A DNA stretch of 35,222 nt from Bacteroidales bacterium (GCA_019038645.1 JAHOYT010000011.1:127909-163130); one strand, 5' to 3'. Positions 24,914 through 33,455 are shown, numbered from the stretch's first letter. Numbers and translations: made by a program. The notes: generated by a model not told the origin, from the letters alone.

Positions 24914-24936
24914 TACGTACTTACCTGGAACGTATA
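24912..24936. promoter_or_regulatory. Inverted repeat TATACGT-N11-ACGTATA near the predicted start of transcription
   Basis: Perfect 7-base arms with an 11-base spacer, overlapping the end of the predicted -7 box. The position suits an operator for the downstream 615-residue protein. No cognate regulator gene is nearby. Confidence 0.45.
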
Positions 24937-25022
24937 CTTTCTTATTGAAAAGGGACTAAACGATATTATTAAATATTGTAATAGTGCTTCTATTACATTT
25001 TCTATAATCAAAAATAGCAGAC

Positions 25023-26870
25023 ATGAAACTTGAAAAAATATTAGATCAATTAAATTCCTTTGAAAAAAATTCCTTTCTTAAGGTTATTACTACATTAATT
25101 GATAATTCTCCTAAGAAGAGTAAAGATATTGAAAGAATATTATCAGATACAGAAAAAGATTTAAAGAATGTAGATATAATTAACATAGTAAAAGTTTTTA
25201 ATTTAATTGAGAATGAATTTGCGAATTCTGTTAGGTCTGAATTCGTTGAAGCAACTTCTCAATTAGATATTATAATTGATATTTTGATAAGAGATGGCAA
25301 TTGTATTATGTCAAGAGAATGGTTAAATAATTTGTATGAGAAGGAAATAAGAAATATTAATACAAAAATTAAGGAATTTGAAAAAGAGCTGAAATCAGAG
25401 AAATCAGATATCAGTGAGTTAAGAAAACGAGATTATAGAATTTATAGGGAATGTCTAAATACTGCTTACTTTAATGATGAGTTAAACAATCTTGATTGTA
25501 AAGTCACCTCTGATGAACAATCAATTCTAAATACGCTTTCTAAGAACCTCGGTTTATCGCATGAAGAAACCAAGTTAATTAATTATTTAATTGTCGGATT
25601 AGAAGTTTTAAATATTGATACTATCATAAACGAAATTAAAAACCTGGGTATTATTTTTTATTCTAAAAAATCTCATATGATATATGTTGCAGATGAGGTT
25701 GTTAGAGTTTTAAGGGGAGTTAGAGGGAAAGAGGTAGCCGATAAGTACTTTAGAAGAGTTTTAAAAAATTTAAGAGAGCCTCAGATAAACTTGATTGCTA
25801 GAAAACATAATATTGACAAACATCAACAATATAATGATAAAATAAAATCGATTATAAATGAAGGTATTTCGTTTAGAGATGTTTTAAGTGAAGACATATA
25901 TAAGGAAGGAACGACTTTAAATGATAAAAAGGGCCATCTAAATGATCTTTTTGAAAAAGATTTGAAAATTATGCACTTGAAAGGTGTTGTGATCGAAGAT
26001 AAATTAGATAATATAATTAAATATTTTGAAAGTATTGATAGAGATGATAAGGTTGGGATATCGGTTGATGGTTATGAAAAACTTTTAATCGATATTAATA
26101 AAATACTACCATCAATAAAGGCTTTAGTAAAAAATGAGTTTGAATTTCAAGAAGAAGATATTTTAAGAAGTAAGTACTTACTTGATTATAATATAAAACC
26201 AAGGGATATTTTGGATTTAATTCCTGAAAAAGAATTAAAAGTATTCTGTGAAAAAATGTCCTTAAAAATAAGAGGGAGTCTTGTTAGTAATATTCTGGAA
26301 AGTTATAAGGATGCAGAAAATCTATATATTGAAAATTATGAAAATATAGCTTATAGAAAATTAAACGAGTTAAAAGAAAACGGCTTAAATATTAAGGAGT
26401 CTGAGCTAGGGATAAAGTTTGAGGATATTACAAAAAATGTTTTTTCAAAGCTGGGTTTTGAGGTTGATGAAAAGCTTAGAAAAAAGATAAATAATGCTAA
26501 GAATAAAGTAGATTTAATAATAAATTTAGGAAATAGTGAATTAATTATTGTTGAGTGTAAAACTGTAAAAGAGTCAGGTTATAATAAATTTAGTTCCGTA
26601 TCAAGACAAATAAAGGCTTATATAGCATTAGCAAAGTCAAAGGATTTCAGAGTGGTAAAGAGTTTACTAATTGCACCAGAGTTTAGTGAGGATTTTGAGA
26701 AGGATTGTAGAGAGGAGTTTGAATTAAACTTATCACTTATTTCAGCTAAAACATTAGTAAATATTTTAATTGGTTTTAAGAGTACAAAACACAAACAGTT
26801 TCCTTATCAATTACTAATGAAAGATGTCCTTATTAAGGAAGACTGGATATTGAAGGCTATAAATAAATAG
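25023..26870 (+). CDS. Large helical protein with C-terminal Mrr-like PD-(D/E)XK nuclease domain
   Basis: A 615-residue, Lys/Glu-rich, mostly helical protein. The last ~150 residues look like a PD-(D/E)XK nuclease of the Mrr type: the helix GIKFEDITKNVFSKLGFEV, then Asp497 and, 14 residues later, Glu511-Cys-Lys513 (IIVECKT), and a later SRQIKAYIALA helix. Two internal stretches, LIARKHNIDKHQQYNDKIKS and VFCEKMSLKIRGSLVSNILE, weakly resemble SAP-type nucleic-acid-binding helices. The N-terminal 450 residues are not recognised. A coiled coil is likely near residues 110-140. Codon use is strongly AT-biased, apparently more than in neighbouring genes, and it lies beside a duplicated hypB fragment, so acquisition by transfer is plausible. 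No methyltransferase or helicase partner is seen. A defence role is only an inference. Confidence 0.75.
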   Translation: MKLEKILDQLNSFEKNSFLKVITTLIDNSPKKSKDIERILSDTEKDLKNVDIINIVKVFNLIENEFANSVRSEFVEATSQLDIIIDILIRDGNCIMSREWLNNLYEKEIRNINTKIKEFEKELKSEKSDISELRKRDYRIYRECLNTAYFNDELNNLDCKVTSDEQSILNTLSKNLGLSHEETKLINYLIVGLEVLNIDTIINEIKNLGIIFYSKKSHMIYVADEVVRVLRGVRGKEVADKYFRRVLKNLREPQINLIARKHNIDKHQQYNDKIKSIINEGISFRDVLSEDIYKEGTTLNDKKGHLNDLFEKDLKIMHLKGVVIEDKLDNIIKYFESIDRDDKVGISVDGYEKLLIDINKILPSIKALVKNEFEFQEEDILRSKYLLDYNIKPRDILDLIPEKELKVFCEKMSLKIRGSLVSNILESYKDAENLYIENYENIAYRKLNELKENGLNIKESELGIKFEDITKNVFSKLGFEVDEKLRKKINNAKNKVDLIINLGNSELIIVECKTVKESGYNKFSSVSRQIKAYIALAKSKDFRVVKSLLIAPEFSEDFEKDCREEFELNLSLISAKTLVNILIGFKSTKHKQFPYQLLMKDVLIKEDWILKAINK

Positions 26871-27038
26871 AATTAATTGAGAATAGTTTCCCCAACTAGT
26901 GTAATCGTATTTCGATTTTGCTTTTGCGATTAGAAATTATTTACTTCTGTGCGTGCGTTTATCACGCCGTGTTATATCATTTAAATCAAAAGGAATATGC
27001 TTATATTTAGCCCTCTTAAATAAAAAAACTAATTCATC

Positions 27039-28220
27039 ATGATTAAAAGCAAACTAAGCCTAAGAACTGGTATTTTCTCACTTCTGATAGTATTGATTAG
27101 TATAGGTTTGTCCTACGGACAATCCAATTATTATTTTCCGGAAAAAGGAGATAAATGGTTAGAAAAATCACCAGTTGAGTTTGGAATTAATGAAGCGAAG
27201 TTAAAGCTTGCAGTAGAATTTGCTTTAAATAATGAATATTCGGGTTCAAAAGATTTACGACAGGCAATTCTAAAAGGATTTGAATACGAACCATATCATA
27301 CAATATTAGGACCGACAAAAAAAAGGGGAGGACCTGCCGGTATGATATTAAAGAATGGTTACATAATTGCTCAGTGGGGTGATATTAAGCGTGTTGACAT
27401 GACATTTAGTGTTACAAAAAGTTATTTATCAACTGTTGCTGGACTGGCATACGATAACAAATTAATCAAATCACTTAATGATCCGGTATTTAACTATGTT
27501 TGGGATGGTTCTTTTCAGGGAGAACATAATGAAAAGATAAATTGGGAACATCTATTAAATCAATCTTCCGACTGGTCAGGTACATTATGGGGTGGTCATG
27601 ACTGGGCGGACCGACCACCACGCGAAGGTACGATTGATGATTGGAAAACAAGAGAATTGAAGGAACCGGGAAGTGTTTTTGAATACAATGATGTTAGAGT
27701 TAATCTGCTGGCATATTCTCTGTTGCAAGTCTGGAGAAAACCTTTGCCGGTAGTTTTAAAAGAAAAAATAATGGATCCGATTGGTGCTTCTTCAACGTGG
27801 CGCTGGTATGGTTACGATAATTCATGGGTAACAATTGACGGCATGCAGGTTCAGTCGGTTAGCGGTGGAGGACATTCCGGTGGCGGATTATTTATTAGTG
27901 CTGAAGATCATGCGCGTTTTGGTTTACTTTTTCTTAATAATGGAAAGTGGAATAACCAACAGCTAATTACTGAATCCTGGATTGAGAAAGCAACATCACC
28001 CTCGCAGGCAAATATCAATTATGGCTATATGTGGTGGCTAAACAAACAAGGACCTCGCCATTGGGAAGGAATTTCAGAATCTGTATTTTATGCAGCCGGC
28101 TTTGGTGGTAACTATATTGTAATTGATCAGGAAAATGACCTGCTTGTTGTAACAAGATGGCTTGAACCTTCAAAACTTGGAGAGTTTATGCAAATAGTTA
28201 AGGGAGCATTAAATAAATAA
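27039..28220 (+). CDS. Secreted serine hydrolase, class C beta-lactamase fold
   Basis: A 393-residue protein with a signal peptide (GIFSLLIVLISIGLSYG, cleavage probably near residue 27). The penicillin-binding/esterase motifs of the class C beta-lactamase family are present: Ser124-x2-Lys127 (SVTK), Tyr216-Asn-Asp (YND, the Y-x-N-like motif) and His279-Ser-Gly (HSG, in the KTG position). Such proteins include D-aminopeptidases, esterases and peptidoglycan-acting hydrolases; HSG instead of KTG argues against a true beta-lactamase. It is periplasmic or surface located. The Asp/Glu racemase gene starts 32 bases later, hinting at shared D-amino-acid metabolism. Substrate unknown. Confidence 0.87.
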   Translation: MIKSKLSLRTGIFSLLIVLISIGLSYGQSNYYFPEKGDKWLEKSPVEFGINEAKLKLAVEFALNNEYSGSKDLRQAILKGFEYEPYHTILGPTKKRGGPAGMILKNGYIIAQWGDIKRVDMTFSVTKSYLSTVAGLAYDNKLIKSLNDPVFNYVWDGSFQGEHNEKINWEHLLNQSSDWSGTLWGGHDWADRPPREGTIDDWKTRELKEPGSVFEYNDVRVNLLAYSLLQVWRKPLPVVLKEKIMDPIGASSTWRWYGYDNSWVTIDGMQVQSVSGGGHSGGGLFISAEDHARFGLLFLNNGKWNNQQLITESWIEKATSPSQANINYGYMWWLNKQGPRHWEGISESVFYAAGFGGNYIVIDQENDLLVVTRWLEPSKLGEFMQIVKGALNK

Positions 28221-28252
28221 ATTACTTTATCTGAAATAAAAAATCTGCATAA

Positions 28253-28948
28253 ATGAAAACTATTGGTTTAATTGGAGGAATGAGTTGGGAATCATCACTG
28301 GAATATTATCGCATTATTAACGAAAAAGTTAAAAAAGAACTTGGTGGATTGCATTCGGCTCAATCTGTGATGTATTCTGTAGATTTTGAGCACATTAAAA
28401 TTCTCCAACACGAAGGAAAATGGGATGAACTAACAACAATAATGGTAGATGCTGCAAAAAACCTTGAAAAAGCCGGAGCCGAAATACTGGTGATATGTAC
28501 CAACACTATGCACAAAATGGCCGATGATGTTCAGAGCAACATTAAACTTCCTCTTTTACATATTGCAGATGCCACAGCAAAATCAATAAAAGAGAAACAT
28601 TTAAAAAAGCTTGGCTTGCTGGGAACAAAATTTACTATGGAGCAGGAATTTTATAAGGGCCGCTTATCAGAAAAACATGGTTTGGATGTTGTTATTCCAA
28701 ATGATGAGGATCGGGAAATAGTTCATAAAATTATTTATAATGAACTTTGTCTTGGGAACATAAAAGACTCATCGAAAAATGAATATATCCGAATAATTGA
28801 AAATCTTGTTCAGAATGGAGCCGAAGGGATAATATTGGGATGTACCGAAATCCCATTGTTAGTTAAACAGGCTGATGTTAGCGTTCCCGTTTTTGACACC
28901 ACTACTATACACGCAGAAAGTGCTGTTATGGAATCAATAAAAGGGTAA
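28253..28948 (+). CDS. Aspartate/glutamate racemase family protein (YgeA-like)
   Basis: A 231-residue cytoplasmic protein of the PLP-independent Asp/Glu racemase family. It begins MKTIGLIGGMSWESSLEYYR, as in YgeA and related aspartate racemases, and has both catalytic cysteines, Cys82 in VICTNTMHKM and Cys197 in ILGCTEIP. It interconverts L and D forms of aspartate, glutamate or similar amino acids by two-base catalysis. It follows the secreted serine hydrolase gene by 32 bases on the same strand. Length is normal. Confidence 0.92.
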   Translation: MKTIGLIGGMSWESSLEYYRIINEKVKKELGGLHSAQSVMYSVDFEHIKILQHEGKWDELTTIMVDAAKNLEKAGAEILVICTNTMHKMADDVQSNIKLPLLHIADATAKSIKEKHLKKLGLLGTKFTMEQEFYKGRLSEKHGLDVVIPNDEDREIVHKIIYNELCLGNIKDSSKNEYIRIIENLVQNGAEGIILGCTEIPLLVKQADVSVPVFDTTTIHAESAVMESIKG

Positions 28949-29049
28949 AGAAAACTACTCTTTCTCTTTGCATTTCGCTATGCCTGGCGGCATTGAAACA
29001 TACATTATTTTAAGTCAGTTTTAATAATTCTAAAAAAAATGTAAAAATA

Positions 29050-29081
29050 TTGGAATAATCATTCCAAAAATATTATATTTG
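29050..29081 (+). promoter_or_regulatory. Promoter with embedded palindromic operator before the tetR-type gene
   Basis: TTG (29050-29052) is followed after 21 bases by TATATTTG (29074-29081), a perfect TAnnTTTG box. The palindrome TTGGAAT-AATC-ATTCCAA (29050-29067) covers the TTG and the spacer, as expected for an autorepressor. The box ends only 4 bases before the GTG start at 29086, so the transcript would be leaderless or nearly so. Confidence 0.65.
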
Positions 29082-29085
29082 CAAA

Positions 29086-29631
29086 GTGAATAAAAGAGAT
29101 AATATATTAAAAGCCGCATTAAAGCTATTTGTTGAGCAGGGAGAACAAGCTACTTCAATGAAATGGATTGCAAAAGAAGCAAAATGTGGAATTGGAACAA
29201 TGTATAATTATTTTGAATCGAAAGAGGAGTTAATTAATGTGCTTTATCTGGAAAACAAAACAAAATTATTTACTTACATTCTTGAAACGCACGATACAAG
29301 CGTTTCAGTAAAACAACAATTTGTAGCTATCTGGTTAAAATTTATAGATCATGCTATTTCAAATCCTCTTGAAACCAGATTCTTACAATTATTTTCTCAT
29401 TCTCCTAAAATATCGAAACAAGTAACAGAAGAGGTAAATGAATTAATATATCCATTATTTGAAGTTTATGAAAAGGGGAAGAAAGAAGGTATAATTAAGA
29501 ATCTCGACACTCTACATCTTGTGATTTTTACAAATGGAGCTATTACATCCAGTGTTAGTTATAACCCAAATATTAGCAATCAGAATAAAAATGACCTTGT
29601 ATTGTTGGCCTGGGATGCAATAAAGAGTTAA
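29086..29631 (+). CDS. TetR/AcrR family transcriptional regulator
   Basis: A 181-residue regulator. The N-terminal helix-turn-helix reads NILKAALKLFVEQGEQATSM followed by IAKEAKCGIGTMYNYFESKEELI, the classic TetR pattern. The C-terminal helical domain would bind an unknown ligand. The GTG at 29086 is the only start that keeps the full first helix. The palindromes at 29050-29067 and 29651-29668 share GGAAT and ATTCC or GTTCC half-sites, suggesting it represses itself and the flavodoxin-fold oxidoreductase gene 64 bases downstream. A link to quinone or drug stress is likely from these neighbours. Confidence 0.93.
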   Translation: MNKRDNILKAALKLFVEQGEQATSMKWIAKEAKCGIGTMYNYFESKEELINVLYLENKTKLFTYILETHDTSVSVKQQFVAIWLKFIDHAISNPLETRFLQLFSHSPKISKQVTEEVNELIYPLFEVYEKGKKEGIIKNLDTLHLVIFTNGAITSSVSYNPNISNQNKNDLVLLAWDAIKS

Positions 29632-29650
29632 AAAAATTTGAATAGATAAT

Positions 29651-29668
29651 GGAATGAATGTTCGTTCC
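29651..29668. promoter_or_regulatory. Second TetR-type operator, GGAATGAA-TG-TTCGTTCC
   Basis: A nearly perfect inverted repeat (one mismatch between the arms) between the tetR-type gene and the MdaB-like gene. It shares half-site sequence with the palindrome at 29050-29067. It probably controls the two downstream reductase genes. Confidence 0.6.
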
Positions 29669-29695
29669 TTAAAATACTAATCTAAAATTTAAACA

Positions 29696-30289
29696 ATGAA
29701 AAAAGTACTAATTATCAATGCACATCAAAAATATGAAGGTTTTGCTGATGGAAAACTGAATCAAACATTTATGGATACAGCTAAAGAAACTCTGGAGGCA
29801 GAAGACTGTGAAGTTAAAATTACTTATATTGAGAAAGGCTATGATATTGAGGAAGAAATTGCTAAACATGAATGGGCTGATATAGTAATTACTCAAACAC
29901 CGGTTTATTGGTTTAATACGCCCTGGATTCACAAAAAATATATTGATGAAGTATTCACTACTGCTCTGGTTCAGGCCAGAATAGTAAAAGATGATGGCAG
30001 AACGCGGGAAGATGCCGGTAAACAATACGGAACAGGTGGACTCTCTCAGGGAAAAAAATATTTATTATCAGCAACATGGAATGCACCAACAGAGACTTTT
30101 AATGATGAAAATCAAAATTTATTTGAGGGAAAATCTGCTGATGATGCTTTAATTAACTTATCTGCAAATTATAAGTTTTGTGGGTTTGAGCCTTTGGATG
30201 GATTTCATTCACATAATGTTATGAAAGACCCTCAGGTGGAAAGTGATGTAAAAAGATACAAGGAATATTTACAGAAAATTATAAAGTAG
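29696..30289 (+). CDS. mdaB: MdaB-like NAD(P)H quinone oxidoreductase (flavodoxin fold)
   Basis: A 197-residue protein close to MdaB (modulator of drug activity B): KKVLIINAHQKYEGFADGKLN at the start, TQTPVYWFNTPWIHKKYIDE in the FAD-binding region, and GRTREDAGKQYGTGGLSQGK, all characteristic. It should carry out two-electron reduction of quinones with NADPH, in the cytoplasm, avoiding semiquinone radicals. It lies downstream of a TetR-type regulator and an operator-like palindrome and 19 bases upstream of a membrane-anchored flavodoxin-like gene. Length is normal for the family. Confidence 0.9.
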   Translation: MKKVLIINAHQKYEGFADGKLNQTFMDTAKETLEAEDCEVKITYIEKGYDIEEEIAKHEWADIVITQTPVYWFNTPWIHKKYIDEVFTTALVQARIVKDDGRTREDAGKQYGTGGLSQGKKYLLSATWNAPTETFNDENQNLFEGKSADDALINLSANYKFCGFEPLDGFHSHNVMKDPQVESDVKRYKEYLQKIIK

Positions 30290-30308
30290 TATTTTCAATT
30301 TTACAATA

Positions 30309-30968
30309 ATGAGAAAAAATAATATGCTAATAATTATAGTAAGTATAATAATCGGAATTGCAGTTTTATTTTTGTGGTTCTACAGAACGCAAACAGTTTG
30401 GGTTGAATCTGAACCTTACCAAAGAGTATCAAAAGAGCCGGCAAGGACATTAGTTGTGGTATATTCACGAACAGGTAATACGCTTGGCGCTGCTAAAGAA
30501 GTTGCTAATTATTTTGATGCGGATTTATTAAAAATAGAAGCTCCCCTGTACTCCAGAGATTTGAAAGGACAACAGCTAGCGGCTAAACATGCTGATGAAG
30601 AGCTTACAACCACGCCAATTGAGCACGATTCAGTAAATCTTAACGATTATGATCTTATCTTATTGTGTTCACCTACCTGGTGGTACCGTCCGGCAATTCC
30701 TGTTTTTTCATTTGTAGAAAAACATGATTTTGCGGGTAAATCTGTATTTTTAATAATGACAGGAAACAGTCGTAAAACTGACGAGCACACAGGGAAATTT
30801 GAAGACCTGGTTAGAGAGAAAAATGGCAATTTATTGGATGTGATCTTTATTCGGAGAGGACGAATATACTGGCAAAAAACACCAATGCAAGTGAACAAAG
30901 AAGTGCTAAATGCTCTTAAAGATCGTCAGGAAATGTGGTCAGATTTAACCGAACCCAAAAATGATTAA
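30309..30968 (+). CDS. Membrane-anchored flavodoxin-like protein
   Basis: A 219-residue protein with one N-terminal transmembrane helix (MLIIIVSIIIGIAVLFLWFY, residues 6-25) followed by a flavodoxin domain. The FMN phosphate-binding loop is YSRTGNT (52-58), and LCSPTWWYRPAIPVFSFVE is the typical second loop. It is probably an FMN-dependent reductase tethered to the inner membrane; which side the domain faces cannot be told with confidence. It forms a likely operon with the MdaB-like gene 19 bases upstream, under the TetR-type regulator. A stem-loop terminator follows. Confidence 0.85.
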   Translation: MRKNNMLIIIVSIIIGIAVLFLWFYRTQTVWVESEPYQRVSKEPARTLVVVYSRTGNTLGAAKEVANYFDADLLKIEAPLYSRDLKGQQLAAKHADEELTTTPIEHDSVNLNDYDLILLCSPTWWYRPAIPVFSFVEKHDFAGKSVFLIMTGNSRKTDEHTGKFEDLVREKNGNLLDVIFIRRGRIYWQKTPMQVNKEVLNALKDRQEMWSDLTEPKND

Positions 30969-31004
30969 AGCATCTTTTATGAGCTAAAAAGCAGATTAAA
31001 ATCG

Positions 31005-31050
31005 TAAAATCAACTTGTTTGTTTGACGACAGGCAAGTTGATCGTATTTT
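31005..31050 (+). terminator. Stem-loop terminator after the flavodoxin gene
   Basis: ATCAACTTG (31009-31017) pairs with CAAGTTGAT (31034-31042) around a 16-base loop, and TTTTTT follows at 31047-31052 after CGTA. It fits the end of the tetR-mdaB-flavodoxin operon. The pairing is perfect over 9 bases. Confidence 0.6.
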
Positions 31051-31056
31051 TTACGT

Positions 31057-31086
31057 TTGCCGGAAAATAAAAATTTCCTATCTTCA
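31057..31086 (+). promoter_or_regulatory. Possible promoter for the histidine phosphatase gene
   Basis: TTG (31057-31059), 19 bases, then TATCTTCA (31079-31086), a partial match to TAnnTTTG. It lies after the terminator and 26 bases before the ATG. Motif match only. Confidence 0.35.
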
Positions 31087-31112
31087 AACTTTTATCGGAT
31101 AATATCTAAAGT

Positions 31113-31619
31113 ATGAAAAGAGCTTTAATCACATTATTTATTGTCCTGTTTGCTATGTTTGTACAGGCACAGGAAGAACTTAAAAACAACGATGTAAGTA
31201 CATATTATTTTATCCGCCACGCCGAAAAAGTAATTTCAGAAGATCCAAATCCGGAATTAGATTCTTTAGGGGAATCCAGAGCTAAACAATGGGCCGGAAT
31301 ATTTAAGAATATTTCTTTTGATGCTGTTTATTCAACCGATTACAACAGAACCCGGAATACAGCAACACCCACAGCCAAAAGTAAATATCTGGATTTGGTT
31401 TTGTACCATCCGTCAAAAATTGATTATGCAAAGTTTTTATCCGACACCAAAGGAAAAACCGTTTTGATTGTGGGACATAGCAACACAACTCCTGTATTTG
31501 TAAACAAACTTATAGGAGCAGAAAAGTATAAACTTATTGATCACAATACATTTGGCAATTTATATATTGTTGAAATCACAAAAAGCAATATAACCGATAA
31601 ATTACTTCTTATCGAATAG
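31113..31619 (+). CDS. Secreted histidine phosphatase family protein
   Basis: A 168-residue protein with a signal peptide (MKRALITLFIVLFAMFVQA, cleavage near residue 19). The phosphohistidine loop is FIRHAEK (Arg35, His36, an RHA variant of RHG), and the second catalytic His is His122 in IVGHSNT. YSTDYNRTRNTA supplies the conserved Arg. It belongs to the compact SixA-like branch by length, but the signal peptide places it in the periplasm, so a role on phosphate esters is more likely than on a phosphorelay. It has its own weak promoter match and follows a terminator, so it is probably a single-gene unit. Confidence 0.9.
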   Translation: MKRALITLFIVLFAMFVQAQEELKNNDVSTYYFIRHAEKVISEDPNPELDSLGESRAKQWAGIFKNISFDAVYSTDYNRTRNTATPTAKSKYLDLVLYHPSKIDYAKFLSDTKGKTVLIVGHSNTTPVFVNKLIGAEKYKLIDHNTFGNLYIVEITKSNITDKLLLIE

Positions 31620-31714
31620 GGGATTAAACAGAATAGGAAACAGGTTTAATGTTAATTATTAGTATTTAGTTTTTATATAAACATCATAAAACAAGCGTGT
31701 TAAAATTATCTGAA

Positions 31715-31745
31715 TTGACATCGCTTCTTAAATGTTGTAACTTTG
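31715..31745 (+). promoter_or_regulatory. Bacteroidota-type promoter of the T9SS cargo gene
   Basis: TTG (31715-31717), 20 bases, then TAACTTTG (31738-31745), a perfect TAnnTTTG box. Transcription should start near 31752, leaving a leader of about 95 bases before the ATG at 31846. No other gene is seen in the 226-base gap 31620-31845. Confidence 0.65.
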
Positions 31746-31845
31746 ATGATTGTTACTTCCTTTCCTCTCATTTATTAAAGTAAGGTGTTACATACCTAAT
31801 CTTTAAGTGATTCTAAAGTTCAAATATCATTTAAAGTCATAAGTC

Positions 31846-33429
31846 ATGAGAAAGTTAAGCTTAATAGTTTTAGGAATCCTACTAACTACATCCTCAATTG
31901 GACAAAACTATCACAAGAAAGAATTAAGAATTCAAGACATAAAAAAAGTATTAATGAGTAGAACTGAACTCATAGAGGGTGAGGGTTTTTATAAAAAGAT
32001 GGACAGTGTTGTTGAAAAAGAGCCAGATAATTATGGTGTATTCATATATAACTATAAGGAAGAATTTTACTATGACGATAATGGAAACAATACATCGGAT
32101 TATTATTATGAATGGAATGGAGCATATAATCGATGGGATCCATCAAGTAAAGGTGTGTATGATTTTGATATTGATAACAACATGGTTTCTTTATTATGGT
32201 TAGATTGGAGTTCCAATGTTAATGATTGGGAGGCGTTTATGAAAGCTGATTTTTTTAATGATATAAATGGAAATACAGATTCGTTATTTCTTTATTTTTG
32301 GGAGAATAATGATTGGGTAAAAGAAGATAGAATAGATTATGAATATAATGTAAATGGAACTAAAACTGCCGAAATTTGGTCAGGATGGGATGAGACTAAC
32401 AGCGAATGGTTTAAAGATAATAAAGAAGAGTATATTCTTGATATTAATGAGAATTGCACAACTTTTATTAATTATGATTGGAACGATGCAAATAGTGAAT
32501 GGGAATATAGTAATAAAACGGAAATATCTCTTGATGAACATGGCCATAGTACATTGGAGGAAGAATATAACTGGGAAGAAGGTAGTTGGTTTCTTGAAGA
32601 GAAAAGTGAAAATGAATATACATACGATGTTGATGGAAATATATTAGTGAATATTTCTTACGACGACTGGAATGAATCAAGCAGTACATGGGAAGGGCAA
32701 AGGAAGTCTGATTACACTTACGATACAATAGGAAGTGTAAGTATGTTGTATATGTCTAATATGCAATTTAATCCAATTTATTTTGAGCATGGAATCCCAA
32801 TGGTAAGTAATGGTTATCGTTGGGATAATAATCAGTGGAACCACAATGATACTGACAAATATTATTATACAATAATTGATGGTCCTGATGTAAATATTAC
32901 TACAGACACATTATATCCAGGAGATTCAGAGTTTGATATAACAATAACATTTAGCGAGCAGATCTCTGGTTTTGAAGAAGATGATATAACAGTAACTAAT
33001 GGAGTTGTAAAAGCAACTTCGTTAACCACAAGCGATAGTATTGTTTTTATCGGAACAATTACTCCGGCATCATCAGATGAAATAATTACTGCAATTCCTG
33101 AATATGTGGCTAAAGATCTTGATGGAAATTATAATAATGATGCATACCTTACAGTTAATAAAGCAGCATCAGCAGGTATTCATATTCTTCCGGATATTCA
33201 ATTTAATATCTATCCAAATCCTTCAAAAGGAGTTGTTTATATTAATATAAATGATGATTCAATAGGATCTAAAATTGAAATTTACAACCTTTTAGGATCA
33301 GTTGTGTACGATGGATTTATAAGAGAGTCAGATGGCTCAATTAATTTGGGCAATTTGCCTAAAGGATTATATATTATTAAAATAGGTGTAAATTATAATG
33401 CAGTTTCTAAGAAACTGATTATAGAATAG
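31846..33429 (+). CDS. Secreted repeat protein with Ig-like domain and T9SS type A sorting signal
   Basis: A 527-residue exported protein. Parts in order: signal peptide (LSLIVLGILLTTSSIG), about seven Trp/Tyr-rich repeats of roughly 35-40 residues between residues 70 and 350 (pattern Y.YD.NGN...W..W....W), an Ig-like segment with TFSEQISGFEEDDITVTNG, and a C-terminal T9SS domain with NIYPNPSKG and KGLYIIKI...KKLIIE. It should cross the outer membrane by type IX secretion and end on the cell surface or outside. The repeat pattern looks like that of YD- and WD-like surface repeats in Bacteroidota, with no enzyme motif seen. It has its own promoter and a terminator behind it. Confidence 0.85.
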   Translation: MRKLSLIVLGILLTTSSIGQNYHKKELRIQDIKKVLMSRTELIEGEGFYKKMDSVVEKEPDNYGVFIYNYKEEFYYDDNGNNTSDYYYEWNGAYNRWDPSSKGVYDFDIDNNMVSLLWLDWSSNVNDWEAFMKADFFNDINGNTDSLFLYFWENNDWVKEDRIDYEYNVNGTKTAEIWSGWDETNSEWFKDNKEEYILDINENCTTFINYDWNDANSEWEYSNKTEISLDEHGHSTLEEEYNWEEGSWFLEEKSENEYTYDVDGNILVNISYDDWNESSSTWEGQRKSDYTYDTIGSVSMLYMSNMQFNPIYFEHGIPMVSNGYRWDNNQWNHNDTDKYYYTIIDGPDVNITTDTLYPGDSEFDITITFSEQISGFEEDDITVTNGVVKATSLTTSDSIVFIGTITPASSDEIITAIPEYVAKDLDGNYNNDAYLTVNKAASAGIHILPDIQFNIYPNPSKGVVYININDDSIGSKIEIYNLLGSVVYDGFIRESDGSINLGNLPKGLYIIKIGVNYNAVSKKLIIE

Positions 33430-33455
33430 TTTTACCACCATAATAAGCTAAATAG

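Noticed and set aside
27039-28220. Antibiotic-resistance beta-lactamase
   Set aside because: The third motif is HSG rather than KTG and the second is YND rather than YAN/YSN; this points to an esterase or D-peptidase-type member.
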